64,000 bases of DNA from Brienomyrus brachyistius (lineage: Eukaryota > Chordata > Actinopteri > Osteoglossiformes > Mormyridae), in contig NC_064552.1 of assembly GCF_023856365.1 (NCBI RefSeq), forward strand, positions 7,431,160 through 7,495,159. Direction: 5' to 3'. The position numbers and the translations under genes are program-made. This document shows positions 11,741-22,129 of this stretch, piece after piece. The notes beneath the pieces are model-generated. The model did no database searches. It was not told where the DNA came from and saw only the letters and a list, made by a program, of their open reading frames with translations. Position 1 is the stretch's first letter. Each line of letters opens with the position of its first letter.

Positions 11741-12429
11741 ATAAATGTACATGGTAGCTATGCAGCTGTTGTTACAGTATTCTACAAAAGTTCTTTATAA
11801 GAAATAACTGTTTTAATGTTTTTGGTAACACTTTATCTGAGGGAGCACAAATAACTTAGTTACTCCGTTTCCACATTAGAACAAATCGTGAATTAATATT
11901 ATTCTGGCATTAAATACACGAATCGTCATGATTGATTACTGATGAACAAACTAACCCTTACTTGTTAATTATTGAATCAAGTTAGCATGTATTACTACAT
12001 TATTTGTGCCCCCTAAAGTAGTTTTTTCAACAATTTTTTTCAGTTCTACACCAATGAGTTTTCTTACATTTTTTAATGGTTGTTATTTGTTGCATCTTTG
12101 TTGCTTACATATTTATAACCTTCATTGGCTTTGATTATTCCCAGTCTCTTCATTCCCTCACTACACCATATGCAGATGAAAACATATGGTCCGAGTCTTT
12201 GTTTCATTAAAAGGGTCCAATATATCTCTTCAAAAATTAGATTTACAAACATTTAGCAGGATACACATGTTAATTTTCTGCAAAAAAAAAGTCAAAGCTG
12301 TACATTTGCAAACCGACCCTTTTTTGGGCGTTTTGCTAAATCTAAACTTGTTATTTGTTAGTTGTCAATATTTGGGTTAAAAAACAATCAAACAAAAATT
12401 TACAGTGTCTTCTATAGTTCTAAGAAGGT

Positions 12430-12620
12430 CAGCTGATACAAAAATCATGTAAAACTATGCCCAAGGAGAATCTTTTCTTAATGCTCAATTATGCAGAGGA
12501 GCCAGTCATTTCAAAGGCCATTGTGAACAGATGCCAGAGTTGATACAGGCCACATGTATTCTATCATACTAATTGAAGTGGTCTGCCCTTCCAAATCGAA
12601 GCCCTGAAGAACATGACAAA
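12430..12620. promoter_or_regulatory. Candidate conserved non-coding block with SOX/POU-like sites
   Basis: Contains GCTCAATTATGCAGAGG (POU/homeodomain-like), CATTTCAAAGGCCATTGTGA (TCF-like and SOX-like ATTGTG), then CCACATGTATTC and ACTAATTGAAGTGG. It reads like a neural or neural-crest type enhancer, but that is inference. Confidence 0.35.
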
Positions 12621-13089
12621 ACGAATTGATTTAAGGAAATCGGAACAACTTTCAACTTTTATTGGCGTTTTCTAATGAAAAGCAGAGTTGTTTACTCTTT
12701 TGCAGGACTGCTGAAATTTTTTACTTATTTACAAATAAGTAAAACCCAAATAGAGAAAGCTTTTATTTTTTATGACAAAGGTCTGATCATGACTGCACCT
12801 TTTCCCAGATCATGTGATCATAAAGCATGCCAAGTCACATTTCACCATTTACCCCAAATTCACATAGTGTTGCCCATTCATCTGATAGTCAATAAACACA
12901 TTTTTGTTTTTATTTATTTATATATGATTTTTGTTTACCAATTAAAAGGCATCTATCTATAATGATTAAATTGCTGCTGATCTTCGTAAAATACATAAAG
13001 TGACAGCTAGTTTCATAATAAACATCAAGATGTGTATCCCTTGACCACAAATTATAACAATATGCTGTTTGCACATTTCATCCTTTTGG

Positions 13090-13215
13090 ATTTAATTTAA
13101 TCCACACGCAGATGATTACAGTATAGCAACATGGCTGACAGGAGGTTAGTCAGTTATCTTAAGGCAAAGACCGCTGAGCACCAATAATTTAATGACCTGA
13201 GGCTGTCATTAATGT
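13090..13215. promoter_or_regulatory. Candidate conserved non-coding block
   Basis: CCAATAATTTAATGACCTGA followed by GGCTGTCATTAATG (13180-13213) forms a compact homeodomain-like cluster in non-repetitive sequence. Confidence 0.22.
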
Positions 13216-14194
13216 TTGTATACCTTCTGAAACGGTTATCATCCAGTTATCATTCAAATGTTTCTTATGCAATATCATCATTCAAGTGTGTAATAAACAG
13301 AAGATTCCTGCATAACTTTGCAAGAAGTCCTGCTGAATTTCATAAAAAAAAAAAAATGAGCCAAATCATCAGACAGTATGTCTGTTGTCACTAACAAGTC
13401 AACAGATGGAAAAGATGCTTATGTTTTGCACATTTTATTTGCTTAACAAGTACAATGAATAAATTCAGAGTCGCTGTAGAAGTTGGTAGTGAGAGGGTTT
13501 TAATAATGTGCTCGGTCTTGTTTTTGTTATGTCCATTTAACATTTACTTAACTTGTTCACACTGTGAAAATAGCAACTAATGTATGAGCGAATAACTTTT
13601 TGGAAATGTGGATAAGTTTATTGAAACAATGAGGATCATTCCCAGGCTTTCTTCCAATGCAAAATCATTAAATTATCTTGCTTTTTACCTTCTGTCTTAG
13701 ATTTCCTCGCCATCAGTATTCTAGTGTGTATAATTGATTGAGATTTTGTGAAATGAACTTGTTTACTGCAATGACTTCTGGAATAAATAATTACTAAACA
13801 GGTGGTAAGTGATGTGAAATAGATTAAGGAGGACTGACATGCATACTGGGAATAAATCATACAAGAGAATTGTGTCTTTTTTATTGAGTACATTGTTTAG
13901 TTTATTTTACTCGTGTATCAGTCTGCCAGTTTACAAAAGATACTCCTCTTGATTTTATTTAATTGCATAGGAATAAAAATTTAGTAGGGCCCTCACTGGG
14001 ACAGTGTTTGTAATAATTCATTGAGTACAGTGATTTGACACATCTGAGACCCAGCATGTGCACAAAAACAGATAATTGTTGCGGAATCTGAAGCAGCAGT
14101 TGATCCCAGCCTCCGAAAAACAGCATTGCTTATTACCTGACTAGGTTATCATTCTGTGTCGTCGTAGCACTTTCATTTAGGAAAAAACCCATTT

Positions 14195-14213
14195 GAATTG
14201 TGCTATTGTTTGC

Positions 14214-14267
<54 letters not shown>

Positions 14268-14286
14268 GCAAACAATAGCACAATTC
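14195..14286. repeat. Perfect 92-bp palindrome with (AT)n core
   Basis: GAATTGTGCTATTGTTTGCA at 14195-14214 is matched exactly by TGCAAACAATAGCACAATTC at 14267-14286, with uninterrupted AT/TA between. The whole 92 bp is self-complementary and can extrude as a cruciform. No target duplication is obvious, so it may be a small foldback element or an inversion event. Confidence 0.9.
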
Positions 14287-14350
14287 TTTTTATTTGATAT
14301 ATATATATCAAATGATATATGATATATATATATATCATTTAAAAAGAAAG
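14284..14350. repeat. Second adjoining inverted repeat
   Basis: TTCTTTTTATTTGATATATA on the left is the imperfect reverse complement of the segment ending TATATCATTTAAAAAGAAAG on the right. It nests a small perfect hairpin, ATTTGATATATATATATCAA, at about 14291. It directly abuts the 92-bp palindrome. Confidence 0.75.
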
Positions 14351-15018
14351 ATAAACATTATCACAAATTCCGATTTGTAAAACACAGTTTACAAACGTTT
14401 GTTTACACTTTATTACACAAAGTTTTTCTCCCTTGTTTTTAAGCTAGCTACCTCCGAATGCCAGGTTAAAAAACTTTGTGGCTGAATCAACGGGCATTCT
14501 TAGAGATACTCTGTAATTGTATGCAATTTTCATTGTATATTTTACTGGACAAAGTGATGTGGAGGGAAAAGCTGGAAAACAATGAGGATTTCTCTTAAGC
14601 ATTGTCTATCAGGCAGTCTGGAACCAACATCCAACATCTTGATTATATGTCTGTAAAAACCACAGGTAGCTTTAGGGGGTTTTGTATATATTCTTTTTTC
14701 AAGCATATCAAGTAAAGCCAACATGCTGTGTATATTAAGTGCATTGAATAAAATACAATGTGAAAAACTTTAGACATGTCTGGCTACTGTCAACATTTCG
14801 TCCAGAATTTAACTGAACAGGCATAAAGCTTTTCTTGGATGACTTTCATTTCCCGGGCAGATATAATAGTCAAGACGTGACCTGGATTATGTGAACACAA
14901 ACAGAGGAACTCCATAATGAGAAAGTCGGGCAACCTTCTAATACTCCTTGTTTGTTGGTGATTTTGTAAATCAACATGTCATGTACTGATGAAGTAAGAG
15001 AACAAATGGGCTAGTAAG
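14351..15018. other. Gene-free stretch
   Basis: No gene or repeat supported. A short minus-strand frame at 14542-14724 has no recognisable features. Confidence 0.45.
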
Positions 15019-15725
15019 GTGATGTTATGGCGGGTCATGGCAAAGGAAAAATGGTCCATGTCGAGGCTCAAGCAAACTAGGGTTTATTTTACAAAACAGA
15101 AAGGGATCAAAACTAAACTAAGGCAGCGAGCAACACCAGGAACAATGATACCAAGGAACAGAGGAAGCTACAATAACCAACACAGGGTAACTACAACTAA
15201 TAATCACACAGCACCATAGGGAAACATAACAAGAATAGGCACTTAAATATGCTACTAACGAAACACAACACAGGACAGGTGAGAACTATAACCAAATCGA
15301 CCAATCACAAGGACTCGGGCAACAAGGAACAGGTTGGGTATATTACAAGTAACAGGCAATAGAGACTAGGAAATATTAACAAACACTCAGGGGCTATCAA
15401 CACTAGAAGAGACTAGGAGCACAAGTAAAACAGAACACAAACAGGGCACGGGCAGGGTAATCATTAACAAGGACTTAAAAGCAAAGACATTAACAAAACC
15501 AGACATGTAGGGATAAAATGAAACCAAAATAATAAACAAAAGGTGAGACTGGCCTCAGATCAGTCTCAAACTCATAAAAGAGGGATGTCTACCAGTGAGT
15601 CACATGCTCAGCCGATAGAGTCACGAAGCAGCCCAGGAACTAGGGAAACACACGAGAGCAACACCACACAATCAGGGAGAAGGCAAACAGGACAGGGCCA
15701 GATGGGCACCGACCCTGACAGCAGA
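15019..15725 (-). mobile_element. Unclassified purine-rich interspersed repeat
   Basis: About 700 bp with strong strand bias (A and G rich, many AACAGGA/GGAACA words), ending in CACCGACCCTGACAG. This texture and a CTGTCAGGG-like terminus (read on the minus strand) resemble the subterminal sequence of fish non-autonomous DNA transposons. I could not find the opposite terminus, so the class is uncertain. Open frames in it lack any recognisable domain. Confidence 0.4.
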
Positions 15726-15958
15726 TATTTCAGCTGAACTCCTTCGTTTCTTATATACTTTAAAAAATCTGGAAATAAATTTCCCTCCAGAATAACGAAT
15801 TCAAAATAATCTTATAAGAAAATTATCTTTCATTACATTGTTACTATGAAGAATCACTACTGGTTGTATTACTGCCGCTAACAGCTTCAATTGTGCATTT
15901 TTGGTATGAATTGTTTTCTTTCATGTTGCATTTGTGGCTTATTCATTTGTCATAATAA

Positions 15959-16215
15959 GGGCAGCCCGGCGGTTCAGTGGGTAGCACCATTACCTCACAC
16001 CTCCAGGGTTTGAATCCCTGTTTTTCATGCCGTTTGCCTGGCCTCCCTCCGAATTCTCTGGTTTCCTCCCCCAGCCCAACGGCATGCAGTTAGGATAACT
16101 GGTATATTTAAATTGAGTATGAATCTATAAATGTTTGTACTGCAGTGGGTGAGCATCCAAGGATGATCCGCCCCTTTGAGCTATGTTTCTTGGCATAGTA
16201 CCCATACACCCCCCC
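15959..16215 (+). mobile_element. tRNA-derived SINE / SINE-LINE-tail element
   Basis: Starts GGGCAGCCCGGCGGTTCAGT with an A-box-like GGTTCAGTGGGTAGC and a B-box-like GGTTTGAATCC (consensus GGTTCGANTCC). It continues through a diverged 'ggtttcctcccacagtccaac' stretch and a C-rich tract near 16206-16219. The same family is at 54333-55830 and, inverted, at 27690-27920. The 3' part is diverged. Confidence 0.7.
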
Positions 16216-16219
16216 CCCT

Positions 16220-17160
16220 ACACACCCCAAGATCATGTACTACATCTACTGATTTGAAGATACGCAAATGCTAAACAATAGCATACTTCTGTCTACTGGT
16301 TTCTACCCAGGATGTTGTTTCACTGTTTGTAGGAAAGTAGTCCAGTATTTACACCTGTTTTAGGCAATGTCACTAGTTAAATATAGGTGTTTGTAAACAG
16401 AAGGGAGGCTGATGCTAACCAGGAGCTGTGTGGCTACTTGGTCCCACTTGTACAGTCAATTTTGTCCTTAAGAATACGCCTTTGTTACTTTTTTCTGTGT
16501 TTTGTCTTAATAACTTCTGCTGATAGAGTGAGTGGTCAGTTTCTGCTCAGTTGCCATTAGCAAGGATGGAAGACAAGAGGCATAACTTTATAAAGGCTTA
16601 GAAATTAAATGCTTGCATTTCAGTTGGTTTTCGTCGGAACACGCGGGGACAGTGCAGGTGTGATTGTAGGGAGTATCGTGTTAAAAGTTTAAAAGTTTTC
16701 CTTGTTCACAGAAAAGGTGTCAGTGTGACCCGATATTTTTTTCCCTGCTCACCTGATTTACCTGTTGCTCCCTCATGTGTTGTACAAAAGGAATGTTCAT
16801 ATAGTACACACATTCAAATCATACTCTAGTAGCTCGGACTTGCTGTCACTCAGAAGCACTCCGTTGCATTCCTTTCCTTTCCCCAGATATTTCAGCATTT
16901 TGTGTTACACCACCTACTTCCATGAAAACCTTCGATGTGACCAACAAAAAGAATCATCTGCCCCCACTGGTTCAAAAAACGCACTTCTGGGAAATGCTGC
17001 TGATCTCTGACCAGCAGGAAATCCCAGCACCTGCCCAGGTATTTCCCCATGCACTTCTCAACAAGACCTCTTAGTCACCACATCTTCTACTACAGGCACC
17101 ACTATTAGACTCTAATAATGAAAGAGCTGTATTATAAAATTTGTCTATTCTGATTTGCAC
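16220..17160. other. Gene-free stretch
   Basis: No exon or RNA gene supported. The frame at 16765-17010 shows no domain or splice support. Confidence 0.4.
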
Positions 17161-17169
17161 TTTATTTCT

Positions 17170-17380
17170 CACTGGCAACCAGTCCAGTTCCCCTTGTTGT
17201 GCTCAACTCACCCCTCATGTGTCTCACCCCTCATGTCTGTTGTTTACCTGTCTTTGTTCCTGCTTGTTTCATGTTCTTACTATATGCACCGTATTTCATT
17301 TGTAAACAGCACCAAACAAACCAGAATATCCCTGTACTTGCACAGTTCCTCATAAATAAAGATGATTCTGATATGAATTT
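17170..17380 (+). mobile_element. Possible retroelement 3' tail
   Basis: Ends with CATAAATAAAGATGATTCTG, a polyadenylation-signal-like AATAAA next to GATGATTCTGAT, seen at the 3' ends of several fish retroelements. The upstream CACCCCTCATGTGTCT is repeated in tandem (about 17211-17240). No coding sequence survives. Confidence 0.3.
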
Positions 17381-17882
17381 CCATGGTAAAAAAATCCATG
17401 TTAACATTTATCCTTAATTGAAGCTGAAATTTGAAAGTTGGCTAAATTTCATTGGAACATATACAGACTCTTTCACGTTTATATTTTGAAGTATATTGCA
17501 ATTACAGTAAATATCTATTTTGATGGTATGCCTCTGCTGAAATGCATTGTATATTTATTTTTCAATTGTATATATAGACACTTATTAACCAAAGTATACC
17601 GTAAACAGTACATTTACTAACTGACAACTTGGACCCTTTGGAACTATGTCCTCCAAGAGACGAGTTATAGGACATCAGTAATTTTAAATACGTTTATTAA
17701 GAAACTTTCCCTTTGAGATGTTTATTTGTTTGTTTATTGCCATAAAAATTATTCCGCCACAAGTCTCACAAAAACACTGCTTCTACATGCATTGTCAAAG
17801 TTGGTCTCTTATATAATGCTTCCAAGTTTCCAGGAGAGCTTAAAACTTTACTTTCGTCCAGTTCAACTCTCATACAATGAGT

Positions 17883-17897
17883 GGGGGGGGGGGGGGG
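17883..17897 (+). repeat. Poly-G run
   Basis: Fifteen consecutive G residues; a likely assembly or length-variation hotspot. Confidence 0.9.
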
Positions 17898-17939
17898 CGC
17901 ATATCACTGGTGTCAGTGGAAAAATGGCATAAATTAATT

Positions 17940-19000
17940 ATTTATACTATCCTCATAAATACAGATTTGTGCAGGGAGAACATGCATTTTGTTAAATGAA
18001 TTTAATAGCCATGTAATATGGAGGCAGCCTACAAAAGCTCTGCTGGTATGAAATTTACATGCATACCTGGCTTATATACAACATATAAGCTAAACGCGTT
18101 TGTTTTGCAGGGCACTGGAGAGCCAAAGACGTTTTTTGCCCCATCAAGGAAGGGAAGACAGTTGTGTCATGACATACCTGGATATTTTACTGGAGTCCTG
18201 AATTCTACATACGGCCTATTTCCAGAACTTAAACTCACATCTGCTGGGTCCATGTTGTTCACCTGCACACCACATATTTCTGAGAATTGAGTTTTATCCT
18301 ATTATACTTGGATATGGATAGTCATCGTTGTGTATTTTATCACAAGTAACATATACATGTGGCTGATTTTATACAAAAATTTCCACTCGCTAATATTGCC
18401 CTGCCCTGAATAGTTTTGTCTGTTGAATGTGTCCTACATATTCATTATTTTAGTTTGATTTAATTTTGAAGTTTTGTAACAGAGTTTCTAAGAGGTAACA
18501 TAAACAGAACTGCTCGAGCTGAATGAGAGGTGGAAGGAACAAGGAGTTCTCGCCACAAAATGCCCAAGCAGAGGTGAACTGAGATTGACTTGTTCCACTG
18601 AAGCGCAACGTTAGCTATGTTCTGCTGCTAGTGATCCAAGCCAAAATGGGCGGATGACATAGAACAGAAATAGAATCTGAATACTGAACTCAGACTGAAC
18701 TCTGAATTAAAACCTTTACCAGGAAAGCCACTGTTGTTAAGTGATCCGTTGTTAAGGGAAATATAGACATGTACGTTTGGGGTGACACAATAAATGACTG
18801 TGTCACTGCTGAGTTTGTCATTAACTACACAGCCACTAGAAACCGGAGTGGAAAGCCTTGAAATATAATAAAATATTATTTTAAGAGGTAATCCACTGAA
18901 ATACATGTGTTACAATATTTATTGCGATCTGCTATTCACTGTGTTGTACTTGAAAGATATTGGCATGAAATTTTCTTACTCTCAATTGGACATGTGGTTT
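17940..19000. other. Gene-free stretch
   Basis: No gene supported. The 90-codon frame at 18018-18290 has no recognisable features. Nothing else stands out. Confidence 0.4.
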
Positions 19001-19006
19001 GAAGAC

Positions 19007-19076
19007 GGATGGATGGATGGATGGATGGATGGATGGATGGATGGATGGATGGATGGATGGATGGATGGATGGATGG
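19007..19076 (+). repeat. (GGAT)n microsatellite
   Basis: About 17 GGAT units. GGAT/TGGA arrays usually mark the 3' end of the fish retroelement family at 37866-38010, but the preceding tail is not clear here. Confidence 0.95.
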
Positions 19077-19079
19077 AGA

Positions 19080-20145
19080 TTTCTTAAAGTCATCAATGTA
19101 TACAATCTAGATCAAGGTCCTTGCCCCATTGCATCAGAGATGTGACTCTTAAGCGTTACACTAAATGTTGCAGTAAACACAAAATGGTATATATCAATCT
19201 CTGAAGTTCACAATGACCTTATTGAACACACGCAACAGGTCTGACTACAGGATAAAAGTAAACAAGCCTTACACATGGGTAAATGACCTTTATTAAAGGG
19301 TAAATGGCCTTAGCTCATGGTAACCAGAAGAAGAAATAAAAGCACAACTGCTGTTGAAATGGTTAGCAATTACTTTACCATTTTTTTAATGGTTTACTGA
19401 AAAATATATCTCAAAGGGAAGCCTTTTTGGCAGAATCTTACTGCTGATATGTTACAAAATCATTAACATCTGGTATATATGCAGAAAACCATTCTCTTTT
19501 AAAACCCCAAAGCAAAAATTACTAGTTTACGTGCAATATAAGTCCACTTTATTTCATTTCTCTCCTTCCAGTAATACTGGTATTTCTGAACTATTGCGGT
19601 AACAGTACAGAAGCTAACAGTAGATTTGCATTTTCTTTTATATCTTTTCAAAAAATGTTAACTAAAAAATTTTATCAGTTTACAAAAGTTATTTAGGTAC
19701 AATAATAAACTGATTCATTGATTGATTCATTCAGTTTTAAGAACTACAATCAAATGCCTGGGCATTTTTGTATCTGAATTAAAGCAACAATTCACAAAAA
19801 TGAACTTGCACAATCATTTTCTTAACTTACATTGTGTGTCATTGCTGTATGTTACATTGTGAATGAATTTGAGTCAAAAGAAATTAATTTCAAAACTATA
19901 TTGACCTGTACAGTATACATATTTATCTTTTCCCCAAACTTAAACATTGCTTTAGTCAAATATTTGCAGCACTGTATTGTTGTGTTGCATTTTCTGAAGA
20001 ATAACTATTGGTGTAAGATTCCCTCGCAAATGTGAGCGTTCAGCTCTTAAGTACCTTGGTTTTTAATTTTTTTAAAGCTTCTATTATTAGGAACAGATGA
20101 AATGCAGCATATGGGTGTGAACTGTGGGTGTAGTGTTTTCACAAT
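19080..20145. other. Gene-free AT-rich stretch
   Basis: No exon, RNA gene or element supported. Confidence 0.4.
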
Positions 20146-20147
20146 AC

Positions 20148-20154
<7 letters not shown>

Positions 20155-20178
<24 letters not shown>

Positions 20179-20277
20179 TACAGCATGAATGCTGGCAAAA
20201 TGCTGCTGTGACTTCATCGGTCAGCCTTAGGCTACAGAGCCCCCCCCCCCCCCCCCCCCGCCCCCCCACCCCTCAGC
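20155..20277. repeat. (CA)n microsatellite and poly-C tracts
   Basis: A CA run at 20155-20178 and a nearly pure C run of about 27 bases around 20240-20268. The poly-G reading on the minus strand explains the glycine-rich frame there. Confidence 0.93.
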
Positions 20278-20299
20278 TTCCCACTTCTAAGTATTAGAT

Positions 20300-20520
20300 A
20301 TGGCTTTGAAAGCTGTTCTCAATAAAAGTTTCAAAGAATGGGATGAAAAGAAGGTGAAATGGAGTGGTTCTGCCTGTATTATTTCTTCCCTGTATGGGAG
20401 CTACCCTTTCTGTGGTGCTCCGGCAGTTACAGGCCAGGGGGGGTCGTTGGATATGCTGCCATTGCTGCCTGGGGGCAGAGAAAATTATTTGCTTCTCTGG
20501 GGCTTCAAAGAGGGTAATTA
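20300..20520. other. Unexplained GC-balanced block
   Basis: A 75-codon frame at 20300-20527 is open in complex sequence, but no protein family is recognisable and no splice partner is evident. Could be a conserved non-coding element rather than coding. Confidence 0.2.
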
Positions 20521-20661
20521 TACTTAAGTAACCAAATAAATAGATAGCCTAGCTCGCCAACAGTCTTGGGAAAAGAACAGAGCAAGGTTTTTAGGGAAGT
20601 ACTTTTACTTATAAGTACCTTTTAAGTATTATACAAGAGATCACATGAAAACAATAACAGC

Positions 20662-20700
<39 letters not shown>
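20662..20700 (+). repeat. (AAT)n microsatellite
   Basis: Thirteen AAT/ATA trinucleotide units. Confidence 0.95.
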
Positions 20701-20701
<1 letters not shown>

Positions 20702-21060
20702 GTCCTGACCCGTGAGCAGAAAGGGCTTGTGCCAGTCATTGGCTCCTATCAAAGGCAAAAAAAGACAAAAATGGTTCCACTCCATATGAGCTGCATGCTT
20801 AGAGAATGCCATCATTGTGAAGGCACTCTGAGAAGTGGCACATACGAAGTCAGCTTCCCATTGAAATCCTGAAAGGGCTTTTGACTGGAAATTGCTTTGG
20901 CAGGAGAGCTCACCTGCAGAGAGGGGTCTATAGCCTTTCAGAAGGCTCAACAGCTGCCAGGGCTGTAAGTCTGGGTACCTAGTGGGCCAAATAATGGAAG
21001 ATGTAGAGCCCTTCAAAGCAATGCCACTTAGTAACAGAAGGCATGTGCCAAGCTTGCAAA
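20700..21060. promoter_or_regulatory. Candidate conserved non-coding block, 360 bp
   Basis: The longest repeat-free, composition-balanced block in the left half. It includes GAATGCCATCATTGTGAAGG (SOX-like ATTGTG), GGCTTTTGACTGGAAATTGC, GGAGAGCTCACCTGCAGAG (E-box) and CAACAGCTGCCAGGGC (E-box). Frames on both strands lack family motifs. Suggestive of an ultraconserved-type enhancer, inferred from texture. Confidence 0.3.
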
Positions 21061-21959
21061 ATATGAATGAAAAGTGCCCTTCAAAGTTTACTAAATATCA
21101 TGGGAAGGGGTTTTGTCTCCGTCCATTATAACCATCCTGTAAAGGACAACAACAGAAACAAAGACCCCTACAAGACATATCAGGGACAATTGCCTAAGAA
21201 AGGGTTAAGAACCTATCTGAAGTGTGGAAGCCATCAATTACATAGAGCAAAAGTTAACAACTCAGCAGGAAGAGGGCATTAGAATGCAGAAATGTGCTGG
21301 CTGTAAGCAACAGATGCCTTGCGGCGTGGTCAAGAGGACAGAGGCCTTGGAAATGAACACAAGTGACAAGAACAAAAAAAAAACTGTTTGCTCGCTCCCT
21401 TTTATTTTCCAGTTATAGAAGAAAAGAATGTCTTGGTGGAAGGGATTTACTGTGTAAATATGGAGACTGACAACAATACTGCCGGTGAAAATAGATCTAA
21501 AACAATAATTATACGGAATTGGTATTTGTGCAGACTTAACCGTCTCTGCGTTACAACTGTGTCACCGCTGCAGTTTTCCTTACTTTGGAATCGCATGGAC
21601 AGTGCTGCTTTAGTATTACTTTGTTCATAACACGCATTCAAGGTGGATGCGAAATGAAATGACACTCTGTGACATGCCAGAAATGCAAAAAAAAAAACAA
21701 AAAAAAAGCCATAGAAAGCTAGCTAGACGCTAAATAAAAATAAATAAATAAACACTAGCTTTCTGGGCATGGCTGTAACCTACTTCAAAGTACCCATGCA
21801 AATTGCAGCGCCCCAAGACCGAGACTGAAACAAGTGAGACCATTCAGAGTGACTGCAGTCACCCAAATACCACGATTGTTGGTCCTTCATCGCTCACGGT
21901 GTCTTCAATGGGACTCTCCCTGACACAGGGGCAATGTGCTGAGCACACAAAGACTCATT

Positions 21960-22125
21960 AGTTTAAGTATCTTCCAGCAGCTAATTTATGATGCCCTCAA
22001 AGCAATTTTCACAGTCAGAAAAGTGCAATTGTATTTTCCAGCTCATTAGGCAATGGCACAACAAAGCGTTCACCCTCCCAGTTCCCTCTGCCTGCATAGA
22101 AAAGTGCGATGAAAACCAAGCTTTG
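21960..22125. promoter_or_regulatory. Candidate conserved non-coding block
   Basis: Includes CCAGCAGCTAATTTATGATG, AGTGCAATTGTATTTTCC and GCTCATTAGGCAATGGCACA, then ACAACAAAGCG (SOX/TCF-like). No repeats and no coding support. Confidence 0.27.
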
Positions 22126-22129
22126 GTCA

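Noticed and set aside
15959..16025. tRNA gene
   Set aside because: A- and B-box-like motifs are present, but the sequence does not fold into a full cloverleaf and continues into a SINE body.
16765..17010. 81-codon frame as a possible small gene
   Set aside because: No family resemblance, no Kozak or splice support, and composition similar to surrounding non-coding DNA.
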